Origin: Onchidella celtica
Lineage: Eukaryota > Mollusca > Gastropoda > Systellommatophora > Onchidiidae
NCBI GenBank assembly: GCA_963931925.1
Contig: OZ007570.1
Coordinates: 56,901,321-56,965,320 of the forward strand
DNA length: 64,000 nucleotides
Direction: 5' to 3'
Positions 10,610 to 21,371 of this stretch are shown one piece after another (position 1 is the first letter of the stretch; each line of letters begins with the position of its first letter). A program made the position numbers and the translations under genes. The notes under the pieces were generated by a model, which worked only from the letters and a program-made list of their open reading frames with translations, was not told where the DNA came from and searched no databases.

Positions 10610-10940
10610 AGTTGAGTTTTGATCACAAAATGTGTAAATTGAGGCGGAAAACGAAATTTCCTGTCATACTTTTTAATTATAGCGAAGAAAATGAGTCTTT
10701 TTCCGGTTCAAAATGTCGGCACACATTTTTCTCTTCAACTTCGTCGTGTCTTGTATTTCCGTGGAATTATCACTGTGGAGGCGAACCTCCAGAAAATGAA
10801 CATTATGTGTGCGGGCAAGGTGATGTCGTTATTTTTCTTTGTCTCCGCGTGTCTCTGTTCGTGTTTACATCACTGTATTAGTCCTATTACTGCATTTCCT
10901 CAAGCAGGCTATGGGGGGCGTAGGTCAGAAACGTTCTTGG
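10610..10940. other. Unassigned spacer
   Basis: Overlapping frames of 89 and 127 codons here run into the following microsatellite and carry no motif. Confidence 0.4.
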
Positions 10941-11080
10941 TGGCTGTGAGTGTCTGTGTGTATGTGTGCTTGTGTGAATGTGTGGGTGTGGGAGAGACAG
11001 ACAGACAGAGACAGAGAGCGAGAGACAGAGTGATAGGCAGACAAATAGACAGAGACAGAGGCAGACAGAGATAATTTCAG
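10941..11080. repeat. TGTG / GACAGA microsatellite
   Basis: (TGTG)n-rich stretch followed by AGACAGACAGAGA repeats. Frames across it on both strands are artefacts. Confidence 0.85.
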
Positions 11081-11780
11081 CATAGATCTTACATGAACAA
11101 AAATTCCAAAATAATAACGTGAGAGAAAACTCTTTTCTTCCTGTAAAATTTTTAAGCCGTCTGAGATCTTCACCCATCATCATCCATACTTCCTCTCCCT
11201 CTTCCCTCAAAAACTCAGAATTATATCGAATGCTGGAAACGACCACAATCATACACTGTCTTTTTTACCGCTCTTCTCATCAAATACGCCAAACTCTCTA
11301 TCACACCTGCTACGAGGGTCTTTTTTGGTCTTCGTGTTTCAACTTGATATTAATTTTTAATGACCATTCCCCCCCCCCCCCCTCACGTTTCCATCCCTCT
11401 TTCGCCTCCTTCATTTTCTCCTCATTTTGCTAATTTGCTTAAATTCAACAACCACGGAGCTGAAGAAACAGCTGGTGTTGTCCCCTGAATGAGTCTTTTG
11501 GATTTACCGACTCTCAGAAAACTCGACTTCCTTGTGGTAAACTTTTTACTATAGCAAAATTTATAGGCTGCAATTAGTGGATATTACTAGAAATCCACTT
11601 TCGTTTGCTATCCCAGCGGTCTCTTTGAGGGTTTTCATCTATGTAAGGAGGTTTTTTCCCTCTTGAAATCCCCTTGTCTCCTGAGTATTTATGAAGGGGC
11701 TTCACTATTACTTTTCCTACTTTCGGGATTGGAAATGATGCGTTTATGACACTTCATGGGGAATTTCTGTCACGGTTTGA
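11081..11780. other. Unassigned spacer
   Basis: Includes a poly-C run at about 11370-11382. No gene supported. Confidence 0.45.
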
Positions 11781-11787
11781 AAGTGGC

Positions 11788-11818
<31 letters not shown>

Positions 11819-12000
11819 GAAAGAGAGAGAGAGAGAAGAGAAGAGAGAAAGACAGAGGGAGAGAGAGAAAGAGAAAACGAGAAGGGGAGAGAAGAGAAGA
11901 GAAAGAGAGAGAGAGAAGAGAGGGAGAGCGAGATAGAGAAAGAGAGAGAGAGAGAGAGAGAGAGGGGGAGAGAAAGAGAAAGAGAAAAACCCCAGAAGAG
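11781..12000. repeat. GA-rich polypurine tract
   Basis: GAGAGA/GAAAGA repeats over about 220 bases. Long frames on both strands are compositional. Confidence 0.92.
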
Positions 12001-12187
12001 ATGACAGGTACTCAATTGTGGGAAATTTATATTCTTGTATTCTTAGCATTCCTTGTAAAGCAGTCCTTGGATTCATCTATTTTTGGTTTGATTGGTTTTT
12101 CTCCAGCTACGAACTTTTTGTGAGAATAGATTTAGTTCGTTTGTTTGTTTTTGTTATTGGTTTTGTTTTAGATTATGTTTCCTTTTC

Positions 12188-12191
<4 letters not shown>

Positions 12192-12222
<31 letters not shown>

Positions 12223-12436
12223 TAATTGTCATGTTTTATTTTGAAACTTTTACATGTACAAAAATTGGCCGTGGAAACTTTATATTCTTATGTTAGTTGT
12301 TATGTTTTATTTTGAAAGTTTTATATGTACAAAAATTGGCCGTGGAAACTTTACATTCTTATGTTAATTGTTATGTTTTATTTTGAAACTTTTCTTGGTA
12401 CAAAAATTGGCCATGGAAACTTTACATTCTTCATTC
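12192..12436. repeat. (TA)n followed by 71-base tandem repeat
   Basis: A (TA)n run at 12192-12220 leads into three units of about 71 bases. The landmarks ATGTTTTATTTTGAAA, ACAAAAATTGGCC and GGAAACTTTA recur at about 12231, 12302 and 12373. Unit identity is high, so the expansion is fairly recent. Confidence 0.85.
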
Positions 12437-13520
12437 TGACAAAACATGGGATCTGAAAGATGTGGGGAAAAAAACACGTCAAGAACTCGGCTATTCTGGT
12501 GGAGACACGCTCACATGGACATCAGGTGGTATAAAAGTAATAATTAGCTTGTTTGAATGATATTTTTTTTACAATTCAAATCATAATTATTTAATTACTA
12601 GATGAGCTACCGGGCATTGCCCAGAATAAACTATCATGTGATTCCCCCACCCCCCCTCTCTCTCTCTCTCTCTCTAGTATAAGAAAAGTAATAAACTGTA
12701 GTCTTGCTTCAGAACTCATGCGCACCACAACATTACGCACCAAACTGAACGCTTGATACGGTTACTTTTATGACATGCATGGTACTATAATATTACGAAA
12801 CAAACATGCAAACATACAGATGTTACACAGCAATAAACATTGTTATTTTTTTTTTAATACATGCTTGAAGTAAACCACTTTTAATTATAGCCATCATCTT
12901 CCTTATCTCAATTGCCACCATCCTGCCAAATTCTGTGTTGAGCTGTGTTCTCAGCTATATTTCTTCTCTGCTATAGTTCATGTTTGTTCGTTTTGTTGAT
13001 CGATATCCCACCCACCCACCCCCCCCCCTCTCCTTTTTTTTCCAGCACACACAGTTACTAGTTTAGATTTTCTCTCTTTAATGTTGAAGGTGCTTCAATT
13101 TTCTTCGTATCCCCGATCGGGGTCTCTTCACGAGCCTTCATGCAATGCGTGAGCCAAGCAGTGAGCATTATCTATCTATCAAAAGGAATCGTTTATTGCT
13201 CTTTTTTCTTTTTTAGTTTCACTGATGAGTCCGTGATTGCTTTTGTTATTGTTTCTTTAAGGGACCATTTGAAAGATCACCCAAGGAAAACAACCTTAGG
13301 TACAGACAGTGATTTTGGCGTTCATTCCTACGTCTCACAAGCTCGGTCCGGAATTTTCAGTGTGGCCTGCATGCGGTAGTAGGCTGTATGTTAGCGGCAT
13401 CTCTCTTTTTGTTGTAATTTCGAGTCTTCCACGCTCTACCCGTTGATGTTTTAGTCCACCAGCCTCATTGCTGCAAAACCAAAGCTTGAACATTTTTTTT
13501 TTTTAATATTAAAAATCACC
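12437..13520. other. Unassigned, with hairpin terminus and CT microsatellite
   Basis: CTAGATGAGCTACCGGGCAT TGCCC at 12599-12623 resembles the motif at 53034, 53735 and 60541 and is closely followed by a (CT)n run at 12655-12675. This could be the end of a small transposon. No gene is supported in the rest; short poly-C and poly-T runs occur near 13020. Confidence 0.45.
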
Positions 13521-13816
13521 CTTCAAGGACATGCCATGGATTTTACTTTTTGCATCTCACGACATAATCATCCTTAAGTCCTGTTCTTTCTTAGCACATC
13601 ATTAAGTATATAAGCATGTCACAGCCATGTCCTAATAAGTGTTTATACACATGCCTGTGATTATTTTTGTTATGGTAAAAAAAATATCACAAGGTTTGAC
13701 ATCTTGTTTACCCCATTCCACAGCCTCAGAGAAAAAAAATATTAAGGCCAAGTAGAACGAGTCTGACCATTTTTCTGCCTCTTTACGAGTCACAATATTC
13801 GCCCTTATAGAAATGT
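13521..13816 (+). repeat. Repeat L, copy 1
   Basis: Almost identical to 15786-16114, from CTTCAAGGACATGCCATGG to CCCTTATAGAAATGT. About 40 bases near the left end of copy 2 are missing here. The two copies lie in the same orientation 2.2 kb apart. No coding capacity. The high identity suggests a recent duplication or a recently active short element. Confidence 0.88.
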
Positions 13817-13943
13817 GAAACTAAAAAAATAAAATCAATGTTCAAAAAGATTGATAATTTACTACTTCCTTATTGCACCAATAAGGAAGTAGTAAATTAT
13901 CAATCTTTTTGAACATTGATTTTATTTTTTTAGTTTCACATTT
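13811..13943. repeat. Perfect 65-base inverted repeat, 3-base loop
   Basis: Arms 13811-13875 and 13879-13943 are exact reverse complements around the loop CAC. The left arm begins AAATGTGAAACTAAAAAAAT, and its first bases are the last of repeat L copy 1. Such a structure would form a very stable hairpin or cruciform. It may be a foldback element, a replication-born snap-back or an assembly artefact. Confidence 0.95.
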
Positions 13944-15164
13944 TTTGTGATTATGTGTTTTGTTTTCTCTTTGATCTTCGCGGGTGGCTGGTAGACGTTT
14001 CTGGACAGGTCTCCTCGGGGCTAATTATTCTGTCATGTCCCGTCTTTCCAGTTCTTACGTCTTGGCACAATATCATGTCGACATAGTTTTTCCAAACCCA
14101 AACTCAAACTCGAATTCTGTGATCTTCATTCACTTATCGTGTGTAGTTGGGTTGGTGTGTGGGAGGGTGGTGGCTGTCAGAGAAGCTGACCCTGTAATTT
14201 GAAGAGCCACTTTGCTTAGGTAATTGCTGACGTCTGAAAGTAGCCATCCGCCCTATCATGAACTTTTCAATTTCACTGGGTAAGATTTTTTTTTTTAAGT
14301 TACCATTTACTTTTACATTTGTAAGTGTATGGACGGGGGTGGGGGCGGTGGTGGGGGGGGGGGGAGCTTGGGCGTCAGAGAATCTGACCCTTTAACTTGT
14401 AGATCCACTTTGCTAAAGTAATTAGTGACGAGTGAAAGTAACCACCCAGGGGGCGAAGTGTGCCTGTCATCACCCTTCAGTCTAGGGAGTCCATAGATCG
14501 CGGGCACAGGTCAAGACAGCCGTGCAATGTGAGTACTTCCCAGCCTGGCCAGTGCCATGTGGAAGAAGAGACAGCTGTAGAATTGGTTAGAATAAGAAGG
14601 AAACTAAGTGCCTCTAAGTGCCATGCGCGCTGAGAGCCCTTGTAACTCTAACCCCGTTATATTATTTTACGGCGTTAGAATTACAAAGGATCTAAGTATG
14701 AATGGTACATGGACCCCTTGTAATTCTAATACCCCTCAGTTGTTTGCCGTGTGAGAATTTTTGCATTTGCAATTGTTTTTCATTATCAAAATTTAGTAAT
14801 ACAGCTTTGAAATGATCTGTTGATAGTTTACACAATAACTGTAAGACCACATGAGCCACGACATATTTGAATTTACGAGTGGGTTGCCTTAACCTTTTAT
14901 ACACTGTGCACAGGGTATAATGTATCATTCTCGACATCTCATGCTCTGATTAGGGTCATTTACATCACAGAATTGATGGCTTCGGCCTGAAATCGAAATC
15001 CTGACACTCAATCATTGATTCCTTGTTAGAATTCAACGCCTCGGCTATGTGTCCTAATAAAAATAAAAATTACCGGAATGTTCCATTAATATGTTACCAA
15101 ATGAAACTGTGGATCGTCATGCAATGCTCTGCTGCCATTTTGAGTTTAGAATAACTTTAACAGA
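13944..15164. other. Unassigned, with small diverged duplications
   Basis: Two diverged direct copies lie at about 14163-14260 and 14345-14450, sharing GTCAGAGAA.CTGACCCT, CCACTTTGCT and GTAATT. A poly-G run sits between. Near 14640-14730 the motif CCTTGTAATTCTAA appears three times, once inverted, and can form a hairpin. No gene. Confidence 0.5.
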
Positions 15165-15418
15165 TCGCGACCTTAGTTCTTGCCTATTCTATCTCCATTT
15201 TCTGGGGGGGAAAATGGACATCTTTTAGTATGTAGAAGAGGTATAACAAATGCAAACTTTGACATTTGTTTAAAATTCGTTGTGGCACTTATCAAGCTGT
15301 TTCACAGTTTCAGTATCTTCTAATTCCTGATCATAATAATAAAGCCGCAAATGTTTAACGTCAAACTTCTCAGTGGTCCAAACTGTAGAATCGGAACAAA
15401 CACGAATTAAGGTGGCGA
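15165..15418 (-). mobile_element. MITE family A, copy 2
   Basis: About 254 bases from TCGCGACCTTAGTTCTTG to the inverse end (GAACAAACACGAATTAAGGT, then GGCGA). Internal landmarks are AAATGCAAACTTTGACA, TTATCAAGCTGTTTCA and TAAAGCCGCAAA. It sits opposite to copies 4-8. Non-coding. Confidence 0.85.
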
Positions 15419-15785
15419 GCAAGATGTACATGACATGCACACCGTGCCCTGTGTTACAGAATTATTGAATCTTTGTGTTCCATCACGCCAACTAGGATCT
15501 TCAACAGTACTGATATAACAAAATTAAAAGCTCGGCGAAGTGCTTTTTATTGACTACGATTGACATGGAAAATACCAAGTACCGGGATATGATTACTATT
15601 GTATAACAAATTTGCCAAGGTGATCACAGTGGTACTGTTCTAGTTGTCACAGTCAGGCCTTTGAGGATTAAAAAGTACAATATTATGAGGACTGTAACTT
15701 TTTGGATGTCAGTTGAAACTAACCAGCTTAAAAAGACAAACAAACAAAATTTGTACAAGAACTAGAGCTGGCTGGATGAAAATAG
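15419..15785. other. Unassigned spacer
   Basis: No gene or repeat recognised. Confidence 0.45.
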
Positions 15786-16114
15786 CTTCAAGGACATGCC
15801 ATGGAATTTACTTTTTGCTGTTTGCTCCCCCAGTCAAAAAGTTGATCAAGCATCTCACGACATAATCATCCTTAAGTCCTGTTCTTTCTTAGCACATCAT
15901 TAAGTATATAAGCATGTCACAGCCATGTCCTAATAAGTGTTTATACACATGCCTGTGATTATTTTTGTTATGGTAAAAAAAATATCACAAGGTTTGACAT
16001 CTTGTTTACCCCATTCCACAGCCTCAGAGAAAAAAAATATTAAGGCCAAGTAGAACGAGTCTGACCATTTTTCTGCCTCTTTACGAGTCACAATATTCGC
16101 CCTTATAGAAATGT
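15786..16114 (+). repeat. Repeat L, copy 2
   Basis: Full-length partner of 13521-13816, with an extra segment of about 40 bases beginning CTGTTTGCTCCCCCAG near its left end. It is not followed by the palindrome found after copy 1. Confidence 0.88.
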
Positions 16115-16340
16115 CCAAACATAATTTATCGAGAATGGTGACATGCGTTGCTTTTATGCACTGTTAAATGAAATTCTATCTCTCCAAGAACCAAAGGCTG
16201 CAGAACTTGACTTAATATCTCTTAATCTGTCTCAAGTAGATGCCAATGATAAAACATAGCTGTGGAAAATCCAGACATCTGTCTCAATCGATCTTTTGAC
16301 ATAAATGCAAACTTTATCCAGTCCTGCGTAAGAACACGCC
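16115..16340. other. Unassigned spacer
   Basis: Ordinary DNA up to the TTAA at 16341. The short minus frame over 16222-16410 has no motif. Confidence 0.4.
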
Positions 16341-16589
16341 TTAACATTTGCTGGTCCTCGGGGTCCAACGGACCCCCCTCGCCTCTTATTTTATAATATT
16401 TCATGAACATGTGAATATTCCGCCCGTAACTTGTAGATACTAAGAGTCCAATTTTGCATCATCATTTGAAAAATTAAGTGTTTTTTATCATCCTAAATTT
16501 AAAATAAATTTTTATCAGTATCCACCCCTTAAAATTCTTGGTGGGTCCAGCAGACCTCCTCCCCCTCCCCACCCCCCCCCCGCTCCTTT

Positions 16590-17341
16590 ATGAACATAAC
16601 AATGGACAAATTTTTCACCAACCTCCAGTTGGCATTGGCATTGAAAGCAAACGGGCTAACCCTTGTTGGAACGAGGAAAAAACAAAATTTTCATTCCAAA
16701 TGAATTTCTCCCTGTCAGACAACCCACTGGACACAGTTCAGACTTTGGATTCAAGGATGACATTACGCTGGTGTCACATGTGCCCAAGAAGGGGAAATCT
16801 GTGATTGACAATGCATCATGACATGGATATTGATGAGGAAAACGCTGGAAAAAGCCGGAAATCAACCTTTACTACAACAAAACAGAGGGGGGGGGGAGGA
16901 GGGGGCGGGGGGGGGGGGGGAGTTGACACTCCGTACCAGTTGGTTCACACCTATATGAGCATGCGTCAAACGCGGCGATGGCCATCGGCCTAGTTTTTCA
17001 ACCTCAGGGACATTGCTGGAGTTGCTGCCTGTGTCCTGTGGACCACACAAAACTCAGTGTCATGTGAACAAAAAAACGTAAGAGGATGTGGTTTTTAGAG
17101 GAGGTGTCAGAAGGACTAGTGCTGCCACTTGTTCAGAGACGGGTAATAGCAGGTGGTTTACCAAAGTCTCTCTCACCAACCACAGAGAGCAGTACCTCTG
17201 GTGTGACAGCAGCAAAGAGAAGATGCACTTTGTGCCGCAAGAAAAAAGGACAGAAAGTCAGGACAAACCTGTGCGGAGTGCAAGAAACCAGTTTGTGGCG
17301 AGCACTGTGTCGCCAAAAGACTCTGTTTGGAATGTAAATAA
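16590..17341 (+). pseudogene. piggyBac transposase, C-terminal half, degenerate
   Basis: Fragments in shifting plus frames follow the family in order. They are MNITMDKFFTNLQLALALKA and LTLVGT (the second catalytic Asp region), IPNEFLP, SSDFGFKDDITLVSHVPKK, MHHDMDID (third Asp region), KPEIN-like, GVDTPYQLVHTYMSMRQTRR plus WP, FFNLRDIAGVAACVLWTTQN, then FLEEV...LVLPLVQRR. Last comes a Cys-rich finger (RRCTLCRKKKGQKVRT, then CAECKKPVCGEHC and CLECK). At least four frame changes and a poly-G expansion at about 16888-16921, inside the conserved TKGGVD-like segment, make it non-functional. The first catalytic Asp region is missing. Confidence 0.85.
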
Positions 17342-17457
17342 TTAATTCCAATGATAAAATTTCTTCTTCTTTGAAAATCTTGTTTTTGCATAATGTGTGC
17401 AATGAAGAATGATGATGCATACAAAGGCACTCTCATGCCTAATATAATGAATGCTGT

Positions 17458-17882
17458 GAGACGTTACAAAGACACTCTCAAGCAATCACCGAAGGCCTTT
17501 GCCATTGCTGTGAGTGAGTGGGAAAAGCTCTCGCTTGATCGTGCAAATTGGAGGCAGCAAAGCATGGGAAGCTGACAGAGTCCAGCAGGCTATCAAAAAA
17601 AGAGAACGGCGCAAGAAAAGGCCCAGTGGTACTGAACCAACGGAGCACTCTTGTCATTTATGCGGAAGGGTCTGCAGGGCAAAAATAGGACTTATCAGTC
17701 ACATGAGAAGCCATAAGTCATGAAAGAACAGTCTTTCCATTCTGTCCTCTGTGTCCTTTAGTTCTCTTTATTGTCCATGTGTTGAAATTCTCAACAATTT
17801 CTGTTCTTTATTCCTCTGGTGTTGTTAAGGTCATCATCATACCTGATGGACGAACTATTATTATTATTATTATTATTATTAT
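17458..17882 (+). pseudogene. LINE ORF2 C-terminal tail and (ATT)n, nested in piggyBac
   Basis: Reads RRYKDTLKQSPKAF, SEWEKLSLDRANWRQQ, then, after a frameshift, KKRERRKKRPS and CHLCGRVCRAKIGLISHMRS, then HKS and a stop. This is the same ORF2 tail type as at 7290-7735 but a different copy. The 3' part ends in an (ATT)n run at about 17857-17881, the likely LINE tail. It lies between the transposase stop and the right piggyBac end, so a 5'-truncated LINE inserted into the older DNA transposon. Confidence 0.82.
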
Positions 17883-18309
17883 GATGATCACTGAGTGAAA
17901 AAAAAAAGGATGCTGAAAATAATAATAAAACAGTAAAGAAAACAACAACAAAAAAAACCCTAACATAATATCAAGTCATGAAATTGTGACTGAAGTTTGG
18001 AACCACAACAAAGCCAAAAACACAAATTTAACAACATTATAGGCATTTTACTAGAGTAAATTAGAAGTAAATTATGGGGGGGGGGGTCCATCGGACCCCC
18101 GAGGACCCTCCTAAGGTACCAGCAAGGGTTAAATGAAACCTTGACAGTGCTCTGGCAAAAGCCAGTGTCTTTGTTGTGTATCGTAAGGGAAAACTGAGGC
18201 CTGGCGCCTCCAGATTTTTCAGTGTTTGTATGCCCCTGCCTCAGTGTGGTTGTCTTTCCTTGAATTAGTGTTTTTGAATATTCCTGTAAGGTACATAAAA
18301 TTTCAGTCG

Positions 18310-18314
18310 CTGTG
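18310..18314. repeat. Target-site duplication CTGTG (left)
   Basis: CTGTG directly precedes the left LTR and recurs at 24860-24864 directly after the right LTR. Five bases is the usual length for Ty3/gypsy integrases. Confidence 0.95.
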
Positions 18315-18913
18315 TGTAACAGCTGAGGTTGTTCTAGCACGTTATAGTAGGGGGGAGTTAGTTGATCTAACTACAACCCTTTAGAAAACGAAACTATTAC
18401 AGCTGTAAAAGAAATAAACACGAGATCCGACGATAGATTAAATAATACTAAAGTTTAATAACTGTATAGTGAACAATAAATTACTAGGAAGACACCAGCG
18501 AAACTAAATATCTACGCCACACAAAAGGAAACTCACTTACTCACCCCCCAACCACTCACACAGGTTTATATATATAAACATCCCTACAGAAAGTTCCCGA
18601 AATAAACGTTACCTTTGCCCTCGCACAAACTAACCAATCACGCATCAATACGTCATCAGGTTACATCACTCAAGGCCAAATCTGGCGTAAACATTCGTTT
18701 CCACAACGTTATCGAATGTTCGGGAACATACTAATATTTACTTAACGAGTCAAAACACCTGACAACAAGCGAGCGAGGAAAAAAACTACTCACTAGAAAA
18801 GAAGGTCAGGTCACGGAGTACAGTACACTCTGGCGGTTGTCAAGAAATGAACACATGCTCACCAGTGTAACAAGAAAACGGGGGAGGGCAAGGGATAGCT
18901 TGCAGATGCTACA
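18315..18913 (-). repeat. 3' LTR of Gmr1-like element
   Basis: 599 bases, almost identical to 24261-24859. Read on the minus strand it carries a TATATATA promoter-like stretch (about 18567-18577) and, roughly 115 bases on, an ATTAAA polyadenylation-type signal, which places U3, R and U5 in the normal order. Confidence 0.95.
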
Positions 18914-18930
18914 CAACTCCCCAATTTAAG
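18914..18930 (-). promoter_or_regulatory. Polypurine tract (plus-strand primer)
   Basis: On the minus strand CTTAAATTGGGGAGTTG abuts the 3' LTR. It is a short purine-rich run at the place where plus-strand priming is expected. Confidence 0.6.
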
Positions 18931-19682
18931 TTGAATATTTTTCAACTCCAAAACATTATTCAGCGTCTGCAATATCTTGAAATAATCTTATAGCACTCCC
19001 AATCTCACAAAGGTAGTTGTTAATTCTATTACAATTAATAACACTTTCAGTGTCTTCCCGAATGTCATCACAAATACAATACAATGCAGTGTACTTTGCA
19101 TCACTAATACCATAACTAATACAATACCGTCATTGCTTCCCAATAGTAAACAATAGGCCTACTAGTCAAAATAACTCAACGCCACCACTGTGGTGAAACA
19201 ATGGTCAATGATATTATTACAAATCATATAAGGTGAAACGATGGCCCATCGTTTACACAATGCTTCGTGCACGAATCATAGCATATAACTTGTTGTACAT
19301 AACATGGTTATCTCCAAAATGTATAACTCATACGTACAATGGCCAAAAATACCAATACATACCGACCACTGGTTAGGGTCTTTCTTCATCATATTAGGTC
19401 AAAACAAGTTACAACATTGCAACATAACACAAACACTGCTTGCTCGCAGTCCCCATTTGGGTTACATTTTCCAAAAATTACACCAAGTTCCATTGGTAAC
19501 TAATATGACATAGCATAAAATCAAAATGTGACTAACACATCATGACTCTCTATCAGCCATCAATTCAATATTCAGTCACAGATGAACTATGTCCCCAATT
19601 ACAGTACAATACTGCCGTCCTAGAAATTCATCTAGTAGGCAAAAGTATGGGTTACAATGCATTTCACTGATAGTGTACTACT
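18931..19682 (-). other. 3' non-coding region of Gmr1-like element
   Basis: About 750 bases between the pol stop and the polypurine tract. AT-rich, with no open frame of note and no envelope-like hydrophobic protein. It is unusually long for a compact element and may hold RNA signals or a lost reading frame; neither can be shown here. Confidence 0.6.
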
Positions 19683-20144
19683 TTAAAATACCCTGCTCAG
19701 GAAATCGACACAGACATTTTCTCTGCCTTTTACGTAGTGAATCCTGAATCGATAAGACTGTAAAAATAAACTCCATCGTAATAACTTTGGACTGTCAAAC
19801 TTGGCAGAGTTCAAAAACTCTAATGACCGATGGTCAGTTTGTAGCACAAACTCCTTTCCATACAAATACAAAGTAAACTTTTTTACAGCCCAAACAATAG
19901 CTAAACATTTGCGCTCTGAGACCGAATATTTTGTCTCACGAGGCAATAGCTTACGACTAGCATATGCCACAGGGTACAACTTTCCCTCGTGTTCCTGCAT
20001 AAGACTAGCGCCTAATCCGCGATCTGATGCATCAGTTGCTAAGACAAACTCTTTGGAAAAATCTGGCAAACATAACACGGGTTTGGAGATAATGACATTC
20101 TTCAAAGAGGTGTACGCTTTCTCCTGCGTTTCATCCCACTGAAC
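19683..20144 (-). CDS. pol: RNase H domain of pol (Gmr1-like)
   Basis: The last 150 or so residues of pol. It starts around FVLATDASDRGLGASL (first Asp), followed by SERKCLAIVWAVKKF (Glu) and LQTDHRSLEFL (third Asp), then FRIHYVKGRENVCVDFLSR. This is the conserved RNase H end of Ty3/gypsy pol, which digests the RNA strand of the RNA/DNA hybrid during reverse transcription. The polyprotein ends here, with no integrase after it, which is the key departure from ordinary gypsy elements. Confidence 0.93.
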   Translation of the reverse strand, partial: VQWDETQEKAYTSLKNVIISKPVLCLPDFSKEFVLATDASDRGLGASLMQEHEGKLYPVAYASRKLLPRETKYSVSERKCLAIVWAVKKFTLYLYGKEFVLQTDHRSLEFLNSAKFDSPKLLRWSLFLQSYRFRIHYVKGRENVCVDFLSRVF

Positions 20145-20396
20145 TATATTGGGCTGACCCTTTCTAAGTAAATCAGACAATGGTGATGCAATCGCTGAAA
20201 AGTTAGGAATAAATTCATGGTAATATCCCACTAATCCTAAGAATGCTTTCACTTCCTTCTTAGTGGTGGGTCTGGGTGCGTCTCGTACCTTACATACATT
20301 CTCTTCTAACAGGCCAATCATACCTTCTCCCACTAAGTGTCCAACAAAGTCTACTTCAGACGTTCCAATCAGACACTTCGATGGTCTTGCAGTTAA

Positions 20397-21044
20397 TCCA
20401 GCTTGGTCCATCCTCTGCAGTAAGTCCTTGAGAGTCTTCACATGCTCGTCGAATGTCTCTGTATGAATCAGCAGGTCGTCCACATATGCTGTCACATTGT
20501 TCATTCCACGGATCAATGGCTTTACGATCCTGTTCAGCGTGGCTCCTGAGTTCATCATCCCAAAAGGCATCCGAATGAATTCATAGTGTTCGCCCATGGT
20601 GACGAACGCCGTCTTGGGAATGTCTTGCTCTCGAACTTTCACTTGCCAGTATCCCTTGCTCAGGTCAATCCGAGAGAATAATTTTCCCCTCGAGAGACTC
20701 TGAAACACTTCTGATGGCGCTGCTGTCGGATGAGGGTCGAATACTGTGATCTTGTTTAACCTCCTGTAGTCGATGCAGACTCGGTTGGATCCGTCCTTCT
20801 TCTTGACGACAACAAAAGGTGAAGCATAAGCTGATGAGCTCCTTCGAATAATGCCCAGCCGTTCCATGGTGCTAAGCTCCTCCTTCAATGAGTCGCGCAT
20901 AGCGTAGGGCACCGGGTATGGTCGTTGACGAACTGGTACTTCTGTCGTCAGGTCGATGCGATGTTCACCCAACTGACAGCATCCAGGGAGATTGGTGAAG
21001 ACATGCTGGTAATTCTTCACCACATCGCAGAGTTCTTGACGTTG
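20397..21044 (-). CDS. pol: Reverse transcriptase domain of pol (Gmr1-like)
   Basis: Copies element RNA to DNA. Visible blocks are LGIIRRSSSAYASPFVVVKK, RVCIDYRRLN, FSRIDLSKGYWQV, FVTMGEHYEFIRMPFGMMNS and the catalytic YVDD, then FVGHLV. The thumb and connection region follows, with VKAFLGLVGYYHEFIPNFS. It lies after the integrase in the same long frame, separated by an acidic linker of about 100 residues with no recognised domain. The nearest relatives expected are Gmr1 elements of fish and other animals. Confidence 0.95.
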
Positions 21045-21371
21045 TTCCGATGTCAGTTGCGTTCCATACTGGACATCTCTGTAGCCTTCATTCTGGTCCC
21101 AGCTTCCTAGGTCGGCAAGGTCCTCCGTCGTTCCACCGTTGTCGCCTTCCAGGTCGCAGTCCTCGATGACTGTCATGCTGGCTGACTCCACGGGTTGACT
21201 CTTGTCCATCATGTCGTCCTCTGCCAGTACAGTCTCAGCACTATCACCGCCGCCGTCCTTTATGGCGTTGACATGTTCAGGCGTGGTATCTCTCCTACTG
21301 TTGTCCATCCCACACATCTCGGTCGCAATAGGTCTCGGTTCCATTGCCACTGCTGCTTCTTTTGACGTCCT

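Larger units (their letters stand above)
16345..18128 (+). mobile_element. Decayed piggyBac element with TTAA target sites
   Basis: Bounded by TTAA at 16341-16344 and 18129-18132, as piggyBac insertion requires. The left end reads CATTTGCTGGTCCTCGGGG and the right end, inverted, CCCTTGCTGGTACC, then GGGTCCTCGGGGGTCCGATG. These are matching terminal repeats with about 10 extra bases on the right. Inside are the C-terminal half of a transposase (16590-17341) and a LINE tail (17458-17882). The 5' half of the transposase gene is gone, so the element is dead. Confidence 0.82.

Noticed and set aside
16222-16410. Minus frame reading GGPLDPEDQQMLRRVL
   Set aside because: It straddles the left piggyBac end and has no family match.
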